From Elgaria multicarinata webbii (taxonomy: Eukaryota; Chordata; Lepidosauria; Squamata; Anguidae): a DNA stretch of 64,000 nt. Where the stretch lies: positions 147,358,697 through 147,422,696 of the forward strand of contig NC_086173.1 in assembly GCF_023053635.1 (NCBI RefSeq). The letters run 5' to 3'. A program made the translations under genes and the position numbers. Shown here in pieces: positions 42,536 through 54,625 of this stretch. Every line of letters begins with the position of its first letter. Position 1 is the stretch's first letter. The notes under the pieces were generated by a model that did not search any database, was not told where the DNA came from, and worked only from the letters and a program-made list of their open reading frames with translations.

Positions 42536-45500
42536 AAGAAACAGGGGAAATGATCAATACTGGGATAGTGATAACCAGCATTCAAGAGAGGAGCATCGCT
42601 GTTCAAGCAGAGGACCGGGCTGAGATTAGTATAGTGGGCACAAACACTGTGCCTGAGCTGACAACAATCACAGCTACACTTCAGAGCACAGCTGCCAGTA
42701 ATGAAGACACCATTGCTTCTGAATCCACATTTGACACACCACCTGAAAATACCATGATGTCCCATCCTAACTTAAACACCATATCTCAAACCCACATTAG
42801 CACCACCCTTGAGAACAATACAGCTGCTTTGGGAGAAACAGCTTCCACTGTTGACAATGTCACTTTTGGAAATAACCATGCCAGCACTTCCAAAGAGACT
42901 AGCAAGTCAATTTCTGGAGAAGCTGTTGTCTCCTGTAGGGAGACCTCTTTCATCTCCAAAGAGGACACACTGAATACTCCTAGAAATAATAAATCCACAG
43001 CTTTTGGTAATGTACCTAAGAAGAGATACCTTATCAGTACTAGCTCTGGTGACAACATTTCCTCCACAATCAGGGAGACCATCACTGTTCTTGAAAATAT
43101 AATCAACTCCAACACCACATGTGACACTTTCTACAAAGCCCCTAGAAATATGGCTACTGTTAAAGGCAACAAATTCAGCCGTTCTGAGAAAACTATCACT
43201 ATATTGCCTTCCAGAGATGTCAGGAAGTCTTCCATCTCTAAAGAGAAAACCACACCTGATATTGAAAATTCCAGTATTACCCCTAGCTCCATTAATGCTC
43301 TTGAGAATACTAGTGCTGCTGGATATATTGCTATCACAGGTCCTGGAGATAACACAACCAGAGAAGACACCATTACCACTCCTCCGGGAAAAGTCAACCA
43401 AATCGAACTAACAGTATCTGCTGGAAAGGAAGCTGGTGAGATTCTCAACACTGCCCTTAAAAAGTCCTGTGGAGACACCACTACTGTTACTTCTTTCAGA
43501 AATAGTACTGTCAACCCCATCTCTGTGGGTACTAAAACTACAGCCACTCAAGGAAATACATTGACAAACACAGTTGGAGATGTCACCGCTGGAAAAGGCA
43601 GTGCTAACTGTGAATCCACTACAGTTTTCAAAGAAGAAGCTAGCACTACCTCTGACAAGAACACTGCCCTTAGACACAACACTACTATTGATGGCTTTGG
43701 TAACAATGCTATCTATGGGAATTATACAGGCACTGTATACAGCGAGATCAACCAATCTCTTTTTGATGGTGGTACTATCACCACTCCCTCTGGGGAAACC
43801 TTTGGTGCATCCCAAGATACCATCTTGAATGTTCCTGGACATTTTACTGCCACTACTTCCTCACAGGATACCACAGGATACTCTACCAACATAGAACTCA
43901 GAAAAACCTCAGAAATCATTACTGGTGAGACCACTATAGCTTTTGAAAATGCCACCATTACTCATGGGGACACTGCTACCACTGATATCACCCACATGAT
44001 CCCTACAAATATTGTTGTCACTGAAGCTGCCAGACAGCCTACTGCTAGAAATACAGCCACCATCCTAGAAGATGGTAACACTGCTACTTCAATGAGATTT
44101 GTTCCTGATCCTCAGAACACTAGTGGTACAACATCTGAAGATATTATTGCCAAAACAGTTTCTAAGGGTGGCATCAAGTCTATGGCATCTAGAGAAACAT
44201 CTACAATTAATTTTGAGAAAGAGGTTGTCACACCAAGCGCCTCTAATGCTTTTGAGAATGTCGCTATCACTTCCATAGACCCTAGAGATACTGCTCTCTG
44301 CACAGGAGGAGATGCGATGGACATTGATTCTGGAAATGGCACCACTTCTGCTAGTGGGCAGTTTTCTACCACTGTCCTTACAGAGACTCCCACTGTTCTT
44401 GGCAAGACCACCACTCACAGTGGAAGAAGCACTACCAACTTCATGTCTGAAGTCTCTAAAATCACAGTTGACTTTGGAGACACCACAGGCAACAATATCA
44501 CTGCCAACCCTTCTGAAATTGTCACCAGCCCAAAAGACAGTAATAATATCATGACTTCTGCATATGGTGTCACAGCCACAACTCTGACCACAACTTTAGG
44601 AAAGATGAGTGGCTTTAGAGGAAACCACACACTTACTGAGGCTGCCCCTTCAGCTGTGACTATGAGAACTCATGCCAGCAGCAGTGACGGTGGGAATACA
44701 CTCCTGGAAGAACTAATAACCTCAGACCTGAGCTCCAGGTCATCAGTTGATGTCACACCTGGGACGTTCACTTTTTCCAGAGGAATGACTGTCCTTGACT
44801 CCACTAGCACCTATGGAGACACCCATAAGAGGTCTGTCAGTCCTGACATCGCTTCTACCCATGACACAACACAGGACAGAAAGTTCAGTGCTGCTACTAC
44901 TGCTGGTGACAGCAGAATACCTTCAGATACTATCACAGTTGTTCCTGTGGCTGCCAACTCAAACAGTGGTCCTGTTCCTAACATTTCTTTGCTCTTAGAA
45001 GAAATCAACACAGATGCTGTGGAAGAAACCACTACCAACACAGCTGGTTCTGTATTCTTCAACACAAATAACAGTGGAGATCCCTCTGTTGAAACTCCAG
45101 AGGAGATGCACTATGTAAAGGGAATTACTTCTGTTCACAGTGGAACCACCACAGTCCTCGGGCATATATCCACTCCTAACTCTTCATTCTCAGTAGGAAC
45201 TGCAACTCAAGAGGCCAGCACCTACCCAGGAGATACCACCAGTGCCTTTGGTTACACCACTAATATTTCAGAGGGTGCAACCCTTGAGGAGACACTTGCT
45301 TCTGTGGACAGTGAGATCCCCACCACCCTGGAGCTGGAATCCAACTTTAATAAATCCACCAGCAGTGGATGTATCACTATTGAGGCCACTATGCTAAGTG
45401 AGAGATCCCTGACAGAAAATGCTATTAGCACCTCTGGAGACAGAAACATTTGGAGTGATACTCCCATGGTAGTAGAAACAAAAAACGTTGCCAGCTACAT

Positions 45501-48500
45501 GGATGCTGTATCTTTATACAGTTCTGTATCAACAGCCTCCAGTGCGACTTCAGTTACTCTAAGTATATCAGAAGCCATTCCTACCCCTGAAGATGCCAGA
45601 CACACCACTGATTCCAGAAATATTGATTATGTGTTTGCTGCTGGAGACACCATCAGCATTGCAACTTCTGTAGGCCCTAACATCCCTCCAACCAACAAAT
45701 CCAGAGAGTCTCCTGCTCTCAATCCATTGGAAGACTTCGTCAACACCACTACTCTTTTGGAAGATAGTTTCATCATCTCTACCACATCCACAGATGCTTC
45801 CCTTAGAGATGCTGTCATGGCTACCCAAGTTTTCCCTGGAGATATTGCCATTGGTTCTAGGGATAAATTTGCCAATACCATTCAAGAGAGCCCTAAACTC
45901 TGTGAAACAGTTACTTCAGAAAATATTGTAACTAGTTGTCTTGGAGATACCAGAACCCATAGTGAAGCCCTTTCTCTTGGGACAAGGACTGAAGAGGCTC
46001 AAGTCCTCAAAGACACTCCTGACCCTGTAGATAACATTGTTCCAAAAGAGAATCTCAGCATTTACTCTTCTGAGTACTACAAAACTACAGATGCACCAGC
46101 CACTGTTAGTACCATCAGTACTCTGAGTGACAGTGTTTCTAGCCCTGATAATGCCACTTCTGTGTTTGAGACCACCACTAGCTGTGAAAGGATTTTGACT
46201 TCCAGGAATGACTCCACAGCCACCTCTGTGAGCATCAGTATTCAGAATCAACCCACAATCTCTGAGTCTCCCACTGCAGTCCCTGATAAATTCTGCTTTG
46301 CTACTGGAGCAAATGTCACCACTATCACCACATCTGAAATGCAAACTGTCACCAGAGATAACACCATGGCTAATATCCTAGATGCCATAGTCACCAACAA
46401 TGTCACCTTCACCAGTAGCCCTGAAAATGTCAATCACATCACCAGCCCCTGTGTCAGCCCAAGAGACCTCAACGCTGCTCCTAGTGTCCCATGGGACACA
46501 ATGACCTTGGCCCCTGCCCTTGAAGAGACAGTGCCACCAAGAGAGACTTTTTCATCTGGAAACTCTATCTGTGTGACCACACCTCTAGGGGAAGTCAGTC
46601 CCCTTTCTGACAGCTGCTCTCCTGCTGAGACATTCAGCACTCTAGCCAGTAGCCTCCATGGGGACACTGGACACCTGCTATCTCCAAACCTGAGCACCAT
46701 TTCCTCATTGGGTGATACTTCTAGGATACCTGGGACAGGTATTACCTTTGGAAATCCCATCACTCCCACCCTATTTGTCGAAGGAACTGATTTGTCCATT
46801 GACACTGGAACCACCACCAGCAGCATTCCCATCTCTTCAGACTTCAGCACCATCACCATTGCTCCTGGAGCTGCCCCTATTCTTGGAAGGACAAGTACCA
46901 ATGAATCCAGAGGGACTGTAACTACTAATGCCTCCGGACATAACCACACCACTTCTGAAGCTACTGATGACAGTGCCACTGCCCTCCCTAATGGCAAATA
47001 TGTAATCATAGCTATTAAGTCCCCTGAAGAGATCACTGCCACTGTCCCTGGAGATGCTACCACAGCCCCTGGGGACACCATCACTGACATAACTGCTCCA
47101 GGAGGTACAAACATAACCACTGCTCTTGGAGACATTCACAGTACTGCTGTGACTGCCTGTGGAGTCGTCACAAACACTATCAGAGACAACACCAGCCCAG
47201 AAAAAAGAGTTAAAAAGGTCTCCAGTTTCATGCTTGAAGACATCAGCAGCACCCAGTATGAAGCTTCTACCACTAACCACCCCAGACCCTGTAGAAAGAG
47301 ATCAACTTCTGAATCCACATGCCTGCCTGTGGCTAATTTGGCCACCAAAGGAACCTTTGTCAGTGACTTCTCCCAAGCTGTCATTAATTCAGATACTGCT
47401 GAAATAAAGAATGCTATAAACAATACCACCACAGCCCACAGTGAAAACTCTGCCTCTGTCTCTGGAGGTATTGTTTCCGAAGACCTCGCTACCTCTGGAG
47501 TAGCCATTCCCCTTGCAGTGACACCTATCACAGAAGTGAATTCCGCAGATGAAATGAATCTTAAAGAAGTTGCCAAGACCACTTCTGAGTCCACTGCACT
47601 TACAGAAGATGCTGTATTACTCCCTTTTGATGCTGCTGTCACTCTAGCTGATGAAATTACCATTTCCCATAGTGAGACTGCATCTCTAAGGAAACCAAAA
47701 GAGCTAAGCTTGAGTGCCATCTCTTCAGCAGAGCCTGTCCTTGGAACCTCCACTGATCCAAGAGACATTATCTCTAGTGTAACACCTGGCCCCTACTCTG
47801 AAGGCGCTATGAAAGAGACCTCCGCTATTGGGACCATCCTTGCAGTTGCTGAGGCTCATTCTTCTCAATTCACCACTCCTCTTGAGGAGATTGCAGCCCT
47901 TGGTGCCACTACTGCTCCTGAAGGCCCTAACACTAAGGCAGCCATAACTGACATCAGAAAGGCCCCCATGTCTGGTGCTAAGACAGCCTTGGGAAAATAT
48001 TCCACCTCAGAAGCCAAAACTGTCCTTGGAGGAATTACTTCATCTGGAATTATCACTTCCCCTAGACAGACCTTTGCTCATGAAACCATGAGCTTCATAG
48101 AGTCCCCCATATCTACATCTGCCATTGGCATCATCTCTGAAGCTATCATCATCCCTGTCAAAACATCCACCCATGGAGCTACTTGTTTTTCTGAACAGAT
48201 GGACACATCTGGAAATATCCCCTTCATCAAAATTACTGACACGGCAGAAATCACTTCCATGTCTACTACTATCAACAGTACATCTTCCTCTGGGAAAATC
48301 AGCTTCACACCTTTCAACAATAACAAAACGGATGAGGCACTTCCTTCTGGAAAGGTCACCACCATCAGTGTCCATGGGGAGACATTCCGTCCCAGAGCTA
48401 GCAGTCTCCCTCGAGAGGCTCTCAGATTTGAAGATGGTGCTACTATCAGTGCTTCTAGACACCCAACCACACCTGAAAATACCACACCTGCACCTGAAAA

Positions 48501-49411
48501 TGCAATCACCACAGTTCTTGAGGACACCACCATTGTCTTTGGAAGCAACAGCACTGCCCCTGATGCTGTCACCACCCTTGACAATTCCAATGACACCCCC
48601 AATACGGAGAGCTCCAATACTATGAGAGGCGCACTCATTACCAATAGTGCAAGGGGACCCACTTCCAAATCCAGAGAAACTACTGCTATAGAGAACAGGG
48701 TTAGCACTCCTAGAGAGATTAAAATTGTCCCAGAAGAGGCCTCCATCATCAGCCCAGAGGAGACAAACCCTGCCATATCAAGAGAGATCACTGATATCAG
48801 TACAGAGGTCCCCATGTCCACAGGACAGACCAGTGGTACTAGCTCTGGGGAATGCTTACCTGCAACCCCTGGAGAGATCAACATTGCTACATTTCAAAAG
48901 ACCATAGAACCCACCACTGTAGGGTCACCCATGGCTCCAAATGAGACTGTAGCCTTCAGTCCTCGAGAGACTTTTGCTGCTGCCATATTTAGAGAAACCA
49001 CTGATACTACTGAGGATGCTCATCAACACATCTTGACTACTCTAGAAGAGTCACTTATTGACACCCCAAGAGTAGAAGTCATTGTCACCCAAGCTGGAAA
49101 TGCCACTGAAACCACCATTCGAGAGACCCCTACTGCCGCATATGAACCCCCCACAATTATTCACAGAAAGACATCAGCCACAGTCCCTAGAAAGACCCCC
49201 ACCACTCCCACTTCTGGAGCACACCCAGCTTTCCCTCCTGATGAGATTCCTGCCACTCCCTCTGTCGAAGCAACCACCACTCATAAAGAGATCCTTCCTG
49301 CTCCACCTAAAGAAAATGCCCCCATTGCCCCAACTCCTAAAAAGACTCCAATGGACACCCCCAGAGGGATTACCTCAGCTTCCCAAGGAAAAGCCAGCAC
49401 CATCAAGCCAG
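42536..49411 (+). CDS. Gene C mucin exon, 6.9 kb
   Basis: Open throughout (2,317 codons from the ATG at 42526 through the intron to a stop at 49479) and ending at donor CCAG|gtaagc after KASTIKP. It is not an exact tandem repeat: short motifs such as GDT, GNT, RET and PGDT recur every 10-15 residues (for example TTAPGDTITDITAPGGTN), i.e. an old, diverged repeat array. No frameshift or stop over almost 7 kb of repeat-like sequence shows continuing selection. Confidence 0.88.
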
Positions 49412-52400
49412 GTAAGCAAGACTTGGTGTGTGTGTTTGATTGTTTCCTGATTGCTTCAAGTTCTCTAGGTCAGTCGTGAGCAGAAGATAGACCAGGGCAG
49501 GAGCTGCACTACTGTTTTATAATGGTTTAAAATGGTTAGGATAACTGTTCAGGCCCAGGACGTATTCCATATACCATTTTCAAACCATTTTCAAAGTGTT
49601 ATATCCTGCTTGGTGTAGATCTGGCCTGGGATTTACTAGTAGATCATTGAATAATTTACAACAGATTGGCAAGGGTTTCCAACTTCCAGTTACTGAGCAG
49701 CAAAAAAGGCCTCCCGCACTCTAAATTAAGTTGTTAGCATCACTGATCTGTACTAAATCAGATATAGATTTGTACTTGTATATGTAATCATCCCAGTACA
49801 GCTCACAACATACAGTAAGTAGTTAGCTCCACCTTCTGAACCACCCTTTCTATTTTTGCATCTAGCTTCACCCTAGCCAAAAAAAACCAAGTCGATCCCA
49901 TGAGACTGAAGTCTGCCCATATCTGCTCTAGTTGATATTCTGTCAACAACCTGGGTTTTGTAATGCTAACTGCTTTCCTGCTAACTGGCCATCCCTTGCC
50001 AGATGCCCCAAGATGCCTGTTGGCAATATGGAGCCCAGGAGTCCTATATTGATCTTTGGGATAATCCTGTGTGATTGGGCAACCACTGTGAAGCATAAGA
50101 GTCCTGGTTCTTAGATTGGAAGGCACTGGCAGGCCTCCCTAAAAACGCACAGGCTGAGGAGCTATGAGCTCTTCTTTTGTGAAAAACTTCCACAGGATCT
50201 ACGCTACTGCTTGATAATGGTATTGAAGTGCTCTGACAACAGTTGGGGCCCATGACGCATTCCACATACTGTTTTCAAACCACTTACATAGTGTTATATC
50301 CTGCTTGGTGTAGATCTGGACTAGAATTTGTGTGTGCTTAATTTATGTAGAGCCTCGTGTGGCGCAGAGTGGTAAAGCAGCAGTTTCTGCAGCTGAAACT
50401 CTCCCCACAGCCTGAGTTCGATCCCAGCGGAAGCTGGTTTCAGGCAGCCGGCTTGGGTCAACTCAGCCTTCCATCCTCCCGAGGTCGGTAAAATGAGCAC
50501 CCAGTTAGCTGGGGGAAAGGTAATAACGGCCGGGGAAGGCAATGGCAAACCACCCCGCTGTAAGGCCTGCCAAGAAAACGTCAGCAAAAGCTGGTGTCCC
50601 TCCAAGAGTCAGTAATGACTCAGTGCTTGCACGAGAGGTTCCTTTCCTTCCTTAATTTATGTGGGAGGTCATCACCATTAATCCATCTCAGCTAGTTGTT
50701 GCATGGGCTGCCCTAGCACGCTCTAAGCTGATCCTTTTCACAATGCTAGGCCTCTTCCTAGGCAAGACTTTGTTCTGTGTGCAGTTCTTCTGCTACTGCA
50801 GCAGGTGGGGCTTCACTTTCTCAATGCTGCCTTCGTGCCCAACCTTCTTCTGGTCAAGAAGACCTGGAGATGAAAGAATGATCATGTGTGTAATGCAAGG
50901 AAGGGATGGGCAAAGGGTCCCAGTGGTAGCAGAGAGAGCAGTGGGTGATGCACTGGCTTGGATCTATAGGTGAGGTTTGTTTGGGGTCCAGGGAGTAGAA
51001 ATGTAGCTCATCCAGCTCTAAGTGGAGGAGTTTACAGTCAGGCGTGAAAGAAGAAGAGGATGAAATTGAGGTATTCTGGAGTCAGAGTGATAAAAAAGGC
51101 CTTGTTGAGGCTCACCAAGCCACAGGGCAGTTGAGGAGTGGGCTGCAGTGCCCCAAAGCACAGGGATCCAATGTAGCAGACAGAGTCGCATTTCAAGCCA
51201 TGTCACAATGCCTATAACGCTGGCCTTGGCACACTCAGTCGCTCCCAGCCTGGGCCAATTAATGCAATCAATCAACACAGTCAAGTGGGAATGCTTTTTC
51301 TGGGCTGTACCATTGCAATGCAGGTGGTGAGTTGCATGTACTCCCCTGTGGGAAAAAGAACCCCTCCCTATATAGAAAACTACCAAGTTGTAGAGGAGGC
51401 TATGCTGAAGCGTTCTCTCTGACACGCTAGCTTTCTATGAGTGGGGAGTGTTATCGACAACAGTTTATTCAGACATGAAACAGACACACCCAATCCCCAC
51501 ACACAATTTTACTGATAACGTTTTAGAAAAGCTTTATCAGTTCATTCAAAAAATTGCATATTGGGAGTGTGCGGTGGAAGAGAAGAAATGAAGATGAAAA
51601 TGCTAGTGTACTTTTTTGGGGAGGCTAAAACAATTGTAAATGTTGATTTGTACAGAGCACCTCACATTTGCAAGCCACATGGGGTCTGTGTTGATTGCTG
51701 GTAATCCAATCAGCAGGCCAGGAGTTAGCTAGAGCAATACCAACGACATAGGCCAGAGTAAGGATGGTAGCACAAAACACCACAGAAAGTTTGTACCCAG
51801 TCCTACAGCTGAAGGGGACTCTGCACATGCCCAGAGTACTGTGCTTAGTTCACATCATCAAAGAATAAGCTAAGGCAGCATTGAGAACAGTTTTCATAGC
51901 AGCACAGGGCAGAGCCCCGGTTCAGCTCTGAATGAAACACTGAAAAGCCTGCAAAGGTTTTGACTGCTCATCCTTTCTCTTCTTGCTGCTTGCAGTGATT
52001 CCTCTGTCATACTGGTCCATCATGCTCATCGGCATCACAGTCACCCTTGTCCTGGCCGTAGGACTTTGCATGGTAAGGATGGACGTGCCGCATGGATTAT
52101 GGCTGATTGTAAGATCTGGTACCCTTAAATAATGGGAGAGCTTTGGCTATGGGGCAGTATATAAATGTAATAAATAAATAAGTAAATAAGGATGATATAG
52201 AATAGTCGCATGAGGAAGATGAAAAATGATTCTTTCTCTGCCTTCTTTCTCCATACTGAACCATCAAAGCACCTGGAGTGGGCAGAGGAATTTTTGGTGG
52301 TGGGTGGAGCTATAGTTGGGAGGGATAATTTGGGCCTTGATCTAACTGCCTTTCCTCCTCCCCATCCTCCCTATCTGCTTGCACTCCCACTGTCTCCTTT

Positions 52401-53566
52401 CCTTGCAAGCTGTGCGCAGGGAGTTCCTGTTTATCTGCTGAAAATAGGCCTTAATAGGAGGGGGAGCAGGAGGACAAGAGATAGGTACATGAGCCACCTG
52501 TTGGCAATTGTAATGGGAGCTCCACACACTGGTTGGCACATTCTGAGGGTCCGTACACACCTGAGGGACATCCACACAGCACCACTTTCACTGCTGATCC
52601 CCCCCCCCAAAAAAAACCCCACAGCATTGCAGTTGTGAAGCGACAACCACAGTGATACATGTGCACGATTTAATTTGGAATATCCCGAAACTTCACAGGA
52701 TCGGATACACAGCCACAGTGCACAGCAGATAGTGACTAACTATTGGGCTCTGAAAGTCGTCCCCCCCCCCCCCGCTTCTGCTCACCTCCGCAGCAGTAAA
52801 AGAATGCCGCTACACAGCTTGGAATCAACAAGCGCCCATCCTCTCTCAGCTGTGCTCCTTTGTAGCTGTGAAGATTTTAATTAACAGACTCCTTCTCTTG
52901 CTCACATGCTCAAAGTGAAATGGAGGAGTTACTCCTGAGTATACATGGAGCCAGCCAGGGTGTGTGGGATAGAATGTAGAGGCAAGAGAATGAATGTCAG
53001 CAAATATATAGTTGTTTGCAATCGGGATCCATTTTAACAGAAGTTGAGGTCTAACGAGTTACGGCTAAGCAGGAGTGTGACCCTCCCGATACTTTGCCTA
53101 CAACTCCCATAAGCCTCAGCCAGCATAATTGTGTGAGGGATGATGGGAGTTATAGGCTAAAAGATCTGAAGGGCCATAAGTTGCATATCTATGGACTAAG
53201 GGGACTAGAACCTTTTATTATTTTTTATGAAAGGTAATATTCTCAGTGTTGAATTCTGTGCCAAATATCAGATTTTGTGCTTGTGTGGACCAATCATGGA
53301 TCTACAGAATATATATTCTCCTGGATACTACCTCTTCTTACATCCACGGTGAGAAGGAATGTTGTCAGATAGAAACATTAAGTGTTGTGTAGAGGCTTAA
53401 ACAGAAGGAAGGGATTTTGGGTGTCAGGACTGCAGGGTTCTGTTTGTTGGCTTACAGCTGAATATATTGTTACACATAACAACACTTATTGGTTTTCTCT
53501 CTGTTCCTCTCCAAGGTAATCTATTGTGTAATGTTCTTCATTGTGGTCATCTACTCAACTTCGTAA
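42536..53566 (+). CDS. Gene C: giant Thr/Ser-rich membrane mucin (5' exon not found)
   Basis: Plus-strand exons 42536-49411 (about 2,292 codons), 51996-52072 and 53516-53566 join in phases 1 and 0. The ectodomain is almost wholly Thr, Ser, Gly, Asn, Glu and Pro with very few Cys and many N-x-T/S sites, as expected for a heavily O- and N-glycosylated extended mucin. The span begins WSIMLIGITVTLVLAVG and a short last exon follows. The protein would be about 2,350 aa with a signal peptide. That exon is missing: the frame is closed by TAG at 42520-42522, and an acceptor AG at 42534-42535 would give the phase-1 entry seen in genes A and B. ATG at 42526 is an alternative start but gives no signal peptide. 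Poly(A) signals lie at 54102 and 54130. SEA and EGF domains, typical of many other membrane mucins, are not seen; MUC21/MUC22 are mucins of this simple type. Confidence 0.8.
49498..49626. mobile_element. MITE ('cttggtgtagat' family) in gene C intron
   Basis: 'ggagctgcactactgtttta' to 'cctgcttggtgtagatctgg'; sister copy at 50186-50325. Confidence 0.55.
50186..50325. mobile_element. MITE ('cttggtgtagat' family), second intron copy
   Basis: 'aggatctacgctactgcttg' to 'atcctgcttggtgtagatct'. Confidence 0.55.
50349..50650 (+). mobile_element. Sauria SINE, full length, with 12-bp target duplication
   Basis: tRNA-like head ('gtgtggcgcagagtggtaaa', B box 'gagttcgatccc'), body 'tcctcccgaggtcggtaaaa' and BovB-like tail 'tgactcagtgcttgcac'. 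CTTAATTTATGT is exactly duplicated on each side (50337-50348 and 50651-50662). The element is specific to squamates. Confidence 0.9.
50663..51995. other. Gene C intron, nothing recognised
   Basis: No further exon or clear repeat seen. It ends in the pyrimidine tract and acceptor (tttctcttcttgctgcttgcag) of the next exon. Confidence 0.45.
51996..52072 (+). CDS. Gene C exon: transmembrane segment
   Basis: 77 bases; strong acceptor, donor ATG|gtaagg; phase 1 in, phase 0 out. It encodes VIPLSY then WSIMLIGITVTLVLAVGLCM. It is three codons shorter than the A and B exons after the tryptophan. Confidence 0.8.
52073..53515. other. Last intron of gene C
   Basis: Contains a short LINE/SINE tail at about 52130-52190 ('gctttggctatggggcagta' plus AAAT units). 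No other exon is supported. Confidence 0.45.
53516..53566 (+). CDS. Gene C last exon: C-terminal segment
   Basis: Acceptor 'ttttctctctgttcctctcc' then aag. Phase 0 reading gives VIYCVMFFIVVIYSTS and TAA. It is almost wholly hydrophobic with no basic stop-transfer residues, unlike gene A. The strong pyrimidine tract and correct phase support it; the odd protein sequence lowers confidence. Confidence 0.62.
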   Translation, partial: VIYCVMFFIVVIYSTS

Positions 53567-54101
53567 CTGAACACACCCACTTGTCCAAACCCATTTGAAA
53601 CAAAGACCTTGTCAAGCTTCAAAAGAACTCTACGCTATAGACGGCCTGAAAAATGGTAACTGGGGGCTACTTTGGAAAGAATGTTGGGTGTGGGAAGGCA
53701 CGGGACTTCCTTGTAGGGTGGCCCTCTTCAGGGAGAGTAGGCCACAAAGTCTACGGATCACTGAGAGATCACACAGAGTTTTGTTGTGGAAAGCACTGTC
53801 TAGTAATGTACACATGACGTGGGTATATTTATTAATCATGCTACAGCACGAGCACAAAAACACTAGATCTGAAAGTAGGTTTGCTTCCTGGTCAGGTCAT
53901 AGCTTCTCCCAAGGAACCGTGGTTTGGGGAAAGTTCTGGGAATGTGACCTGATCAGCTCTATTCTCGCCCATCAAAATCCCAGATGTTTCTGTAGGAATA
54001 TGATCAGTATTGGGGTAAATGTAGAACCTCATATTATTATGTGCAGCAGCAAGACTGCACCCCGGAAAGATTTCCAGTTCCTGCCTAAGTGTTATTCCAG
54101 C

Positions 54102-54135
54102 AATAAACAGCCTGTTTTGTTCACCTGCAAATAAA
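54102..54135 (+). terminator. Poly(A) signals of gene C
   Basis: Two AATAAA hexamers, 54102-54107 and 54130-54135, about 540-570 bases after the stop codon. Confidence 0.6.
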
Positions 54136-54199
54136 GTCAATACAAGTTTTGTTTCTATATTTTTAAAAAAAGTGTTCAAATACAAAACTTACTCTATAG

Positions 54200-54372
54200 A
54201 GAGCCAGTGTTGGACTAGGACTCAGGAGTCCTGGGTTCTAGTCCCTGCTCAACCATGAACCTCATTGGGTGACTTTGGGCCAGTCACTGACTCTCAGCCT
54301 AACCTACCTCACAGGGTTGTTGTGAGGATAAAATGGAAAGGATGAGGACCATGTAAGTTATCTTGGGCAAGA
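54200..54372 (+). mobile_element. tRNA-derived SINE (2096 family)
   Basis: 'gagccagtgttggactagga' to 'taagttatcttgggc'; the tail is replaced by the following MITE. Confidence 0.7.
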
Positions 54373-54580
54373 TCTACACCAAGCTGGATATTGCACTATG
54401 AAAGTGGTATGAAAGTGGTATATAAAAGGCAGGAGCCACACTACTGCTTTATAGTAGTATTGAAGTGCACTGAGAACTGTTGGGGCCCATTGACACATAC
54501 CATATACCATTGACACATACCGTATACCACTTTCATAGTGCTATATCGTGCTTGGTGTGGCTCGTGCCATATGCCACTTT
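54370..54580. mobile_element. MITE ('cttggtgtagat' family) inserted near the SINE tail
   Basis: 'gatctacaccaagctggata' pairs with 'atatcgtgcttggtgtggct'. The SINE tail ('ttccttggaggaaaaaatgt') resumes right after it at about 54588. Confidence 0.6.
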
Positions 54581-54625
54581 GCATTTCCTTGGAGGAAAAA
54601 ATGTGGGATATAAATGCAATCATCA

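Noticed and set aside
42786-48884. Many long minus-strand and other-frame readings, including one of 268 codons.
   Set aside because: They are shadows of the gene C mucin exon, caused by its repetitive ACN/TCN codon composition.
53595-54134. Plus-strand frame of 179 codons after gene C.
   Set aside because: It lies in the gene C 3' UTR, has no recognisable domain and overlaps the poly(A) signals.
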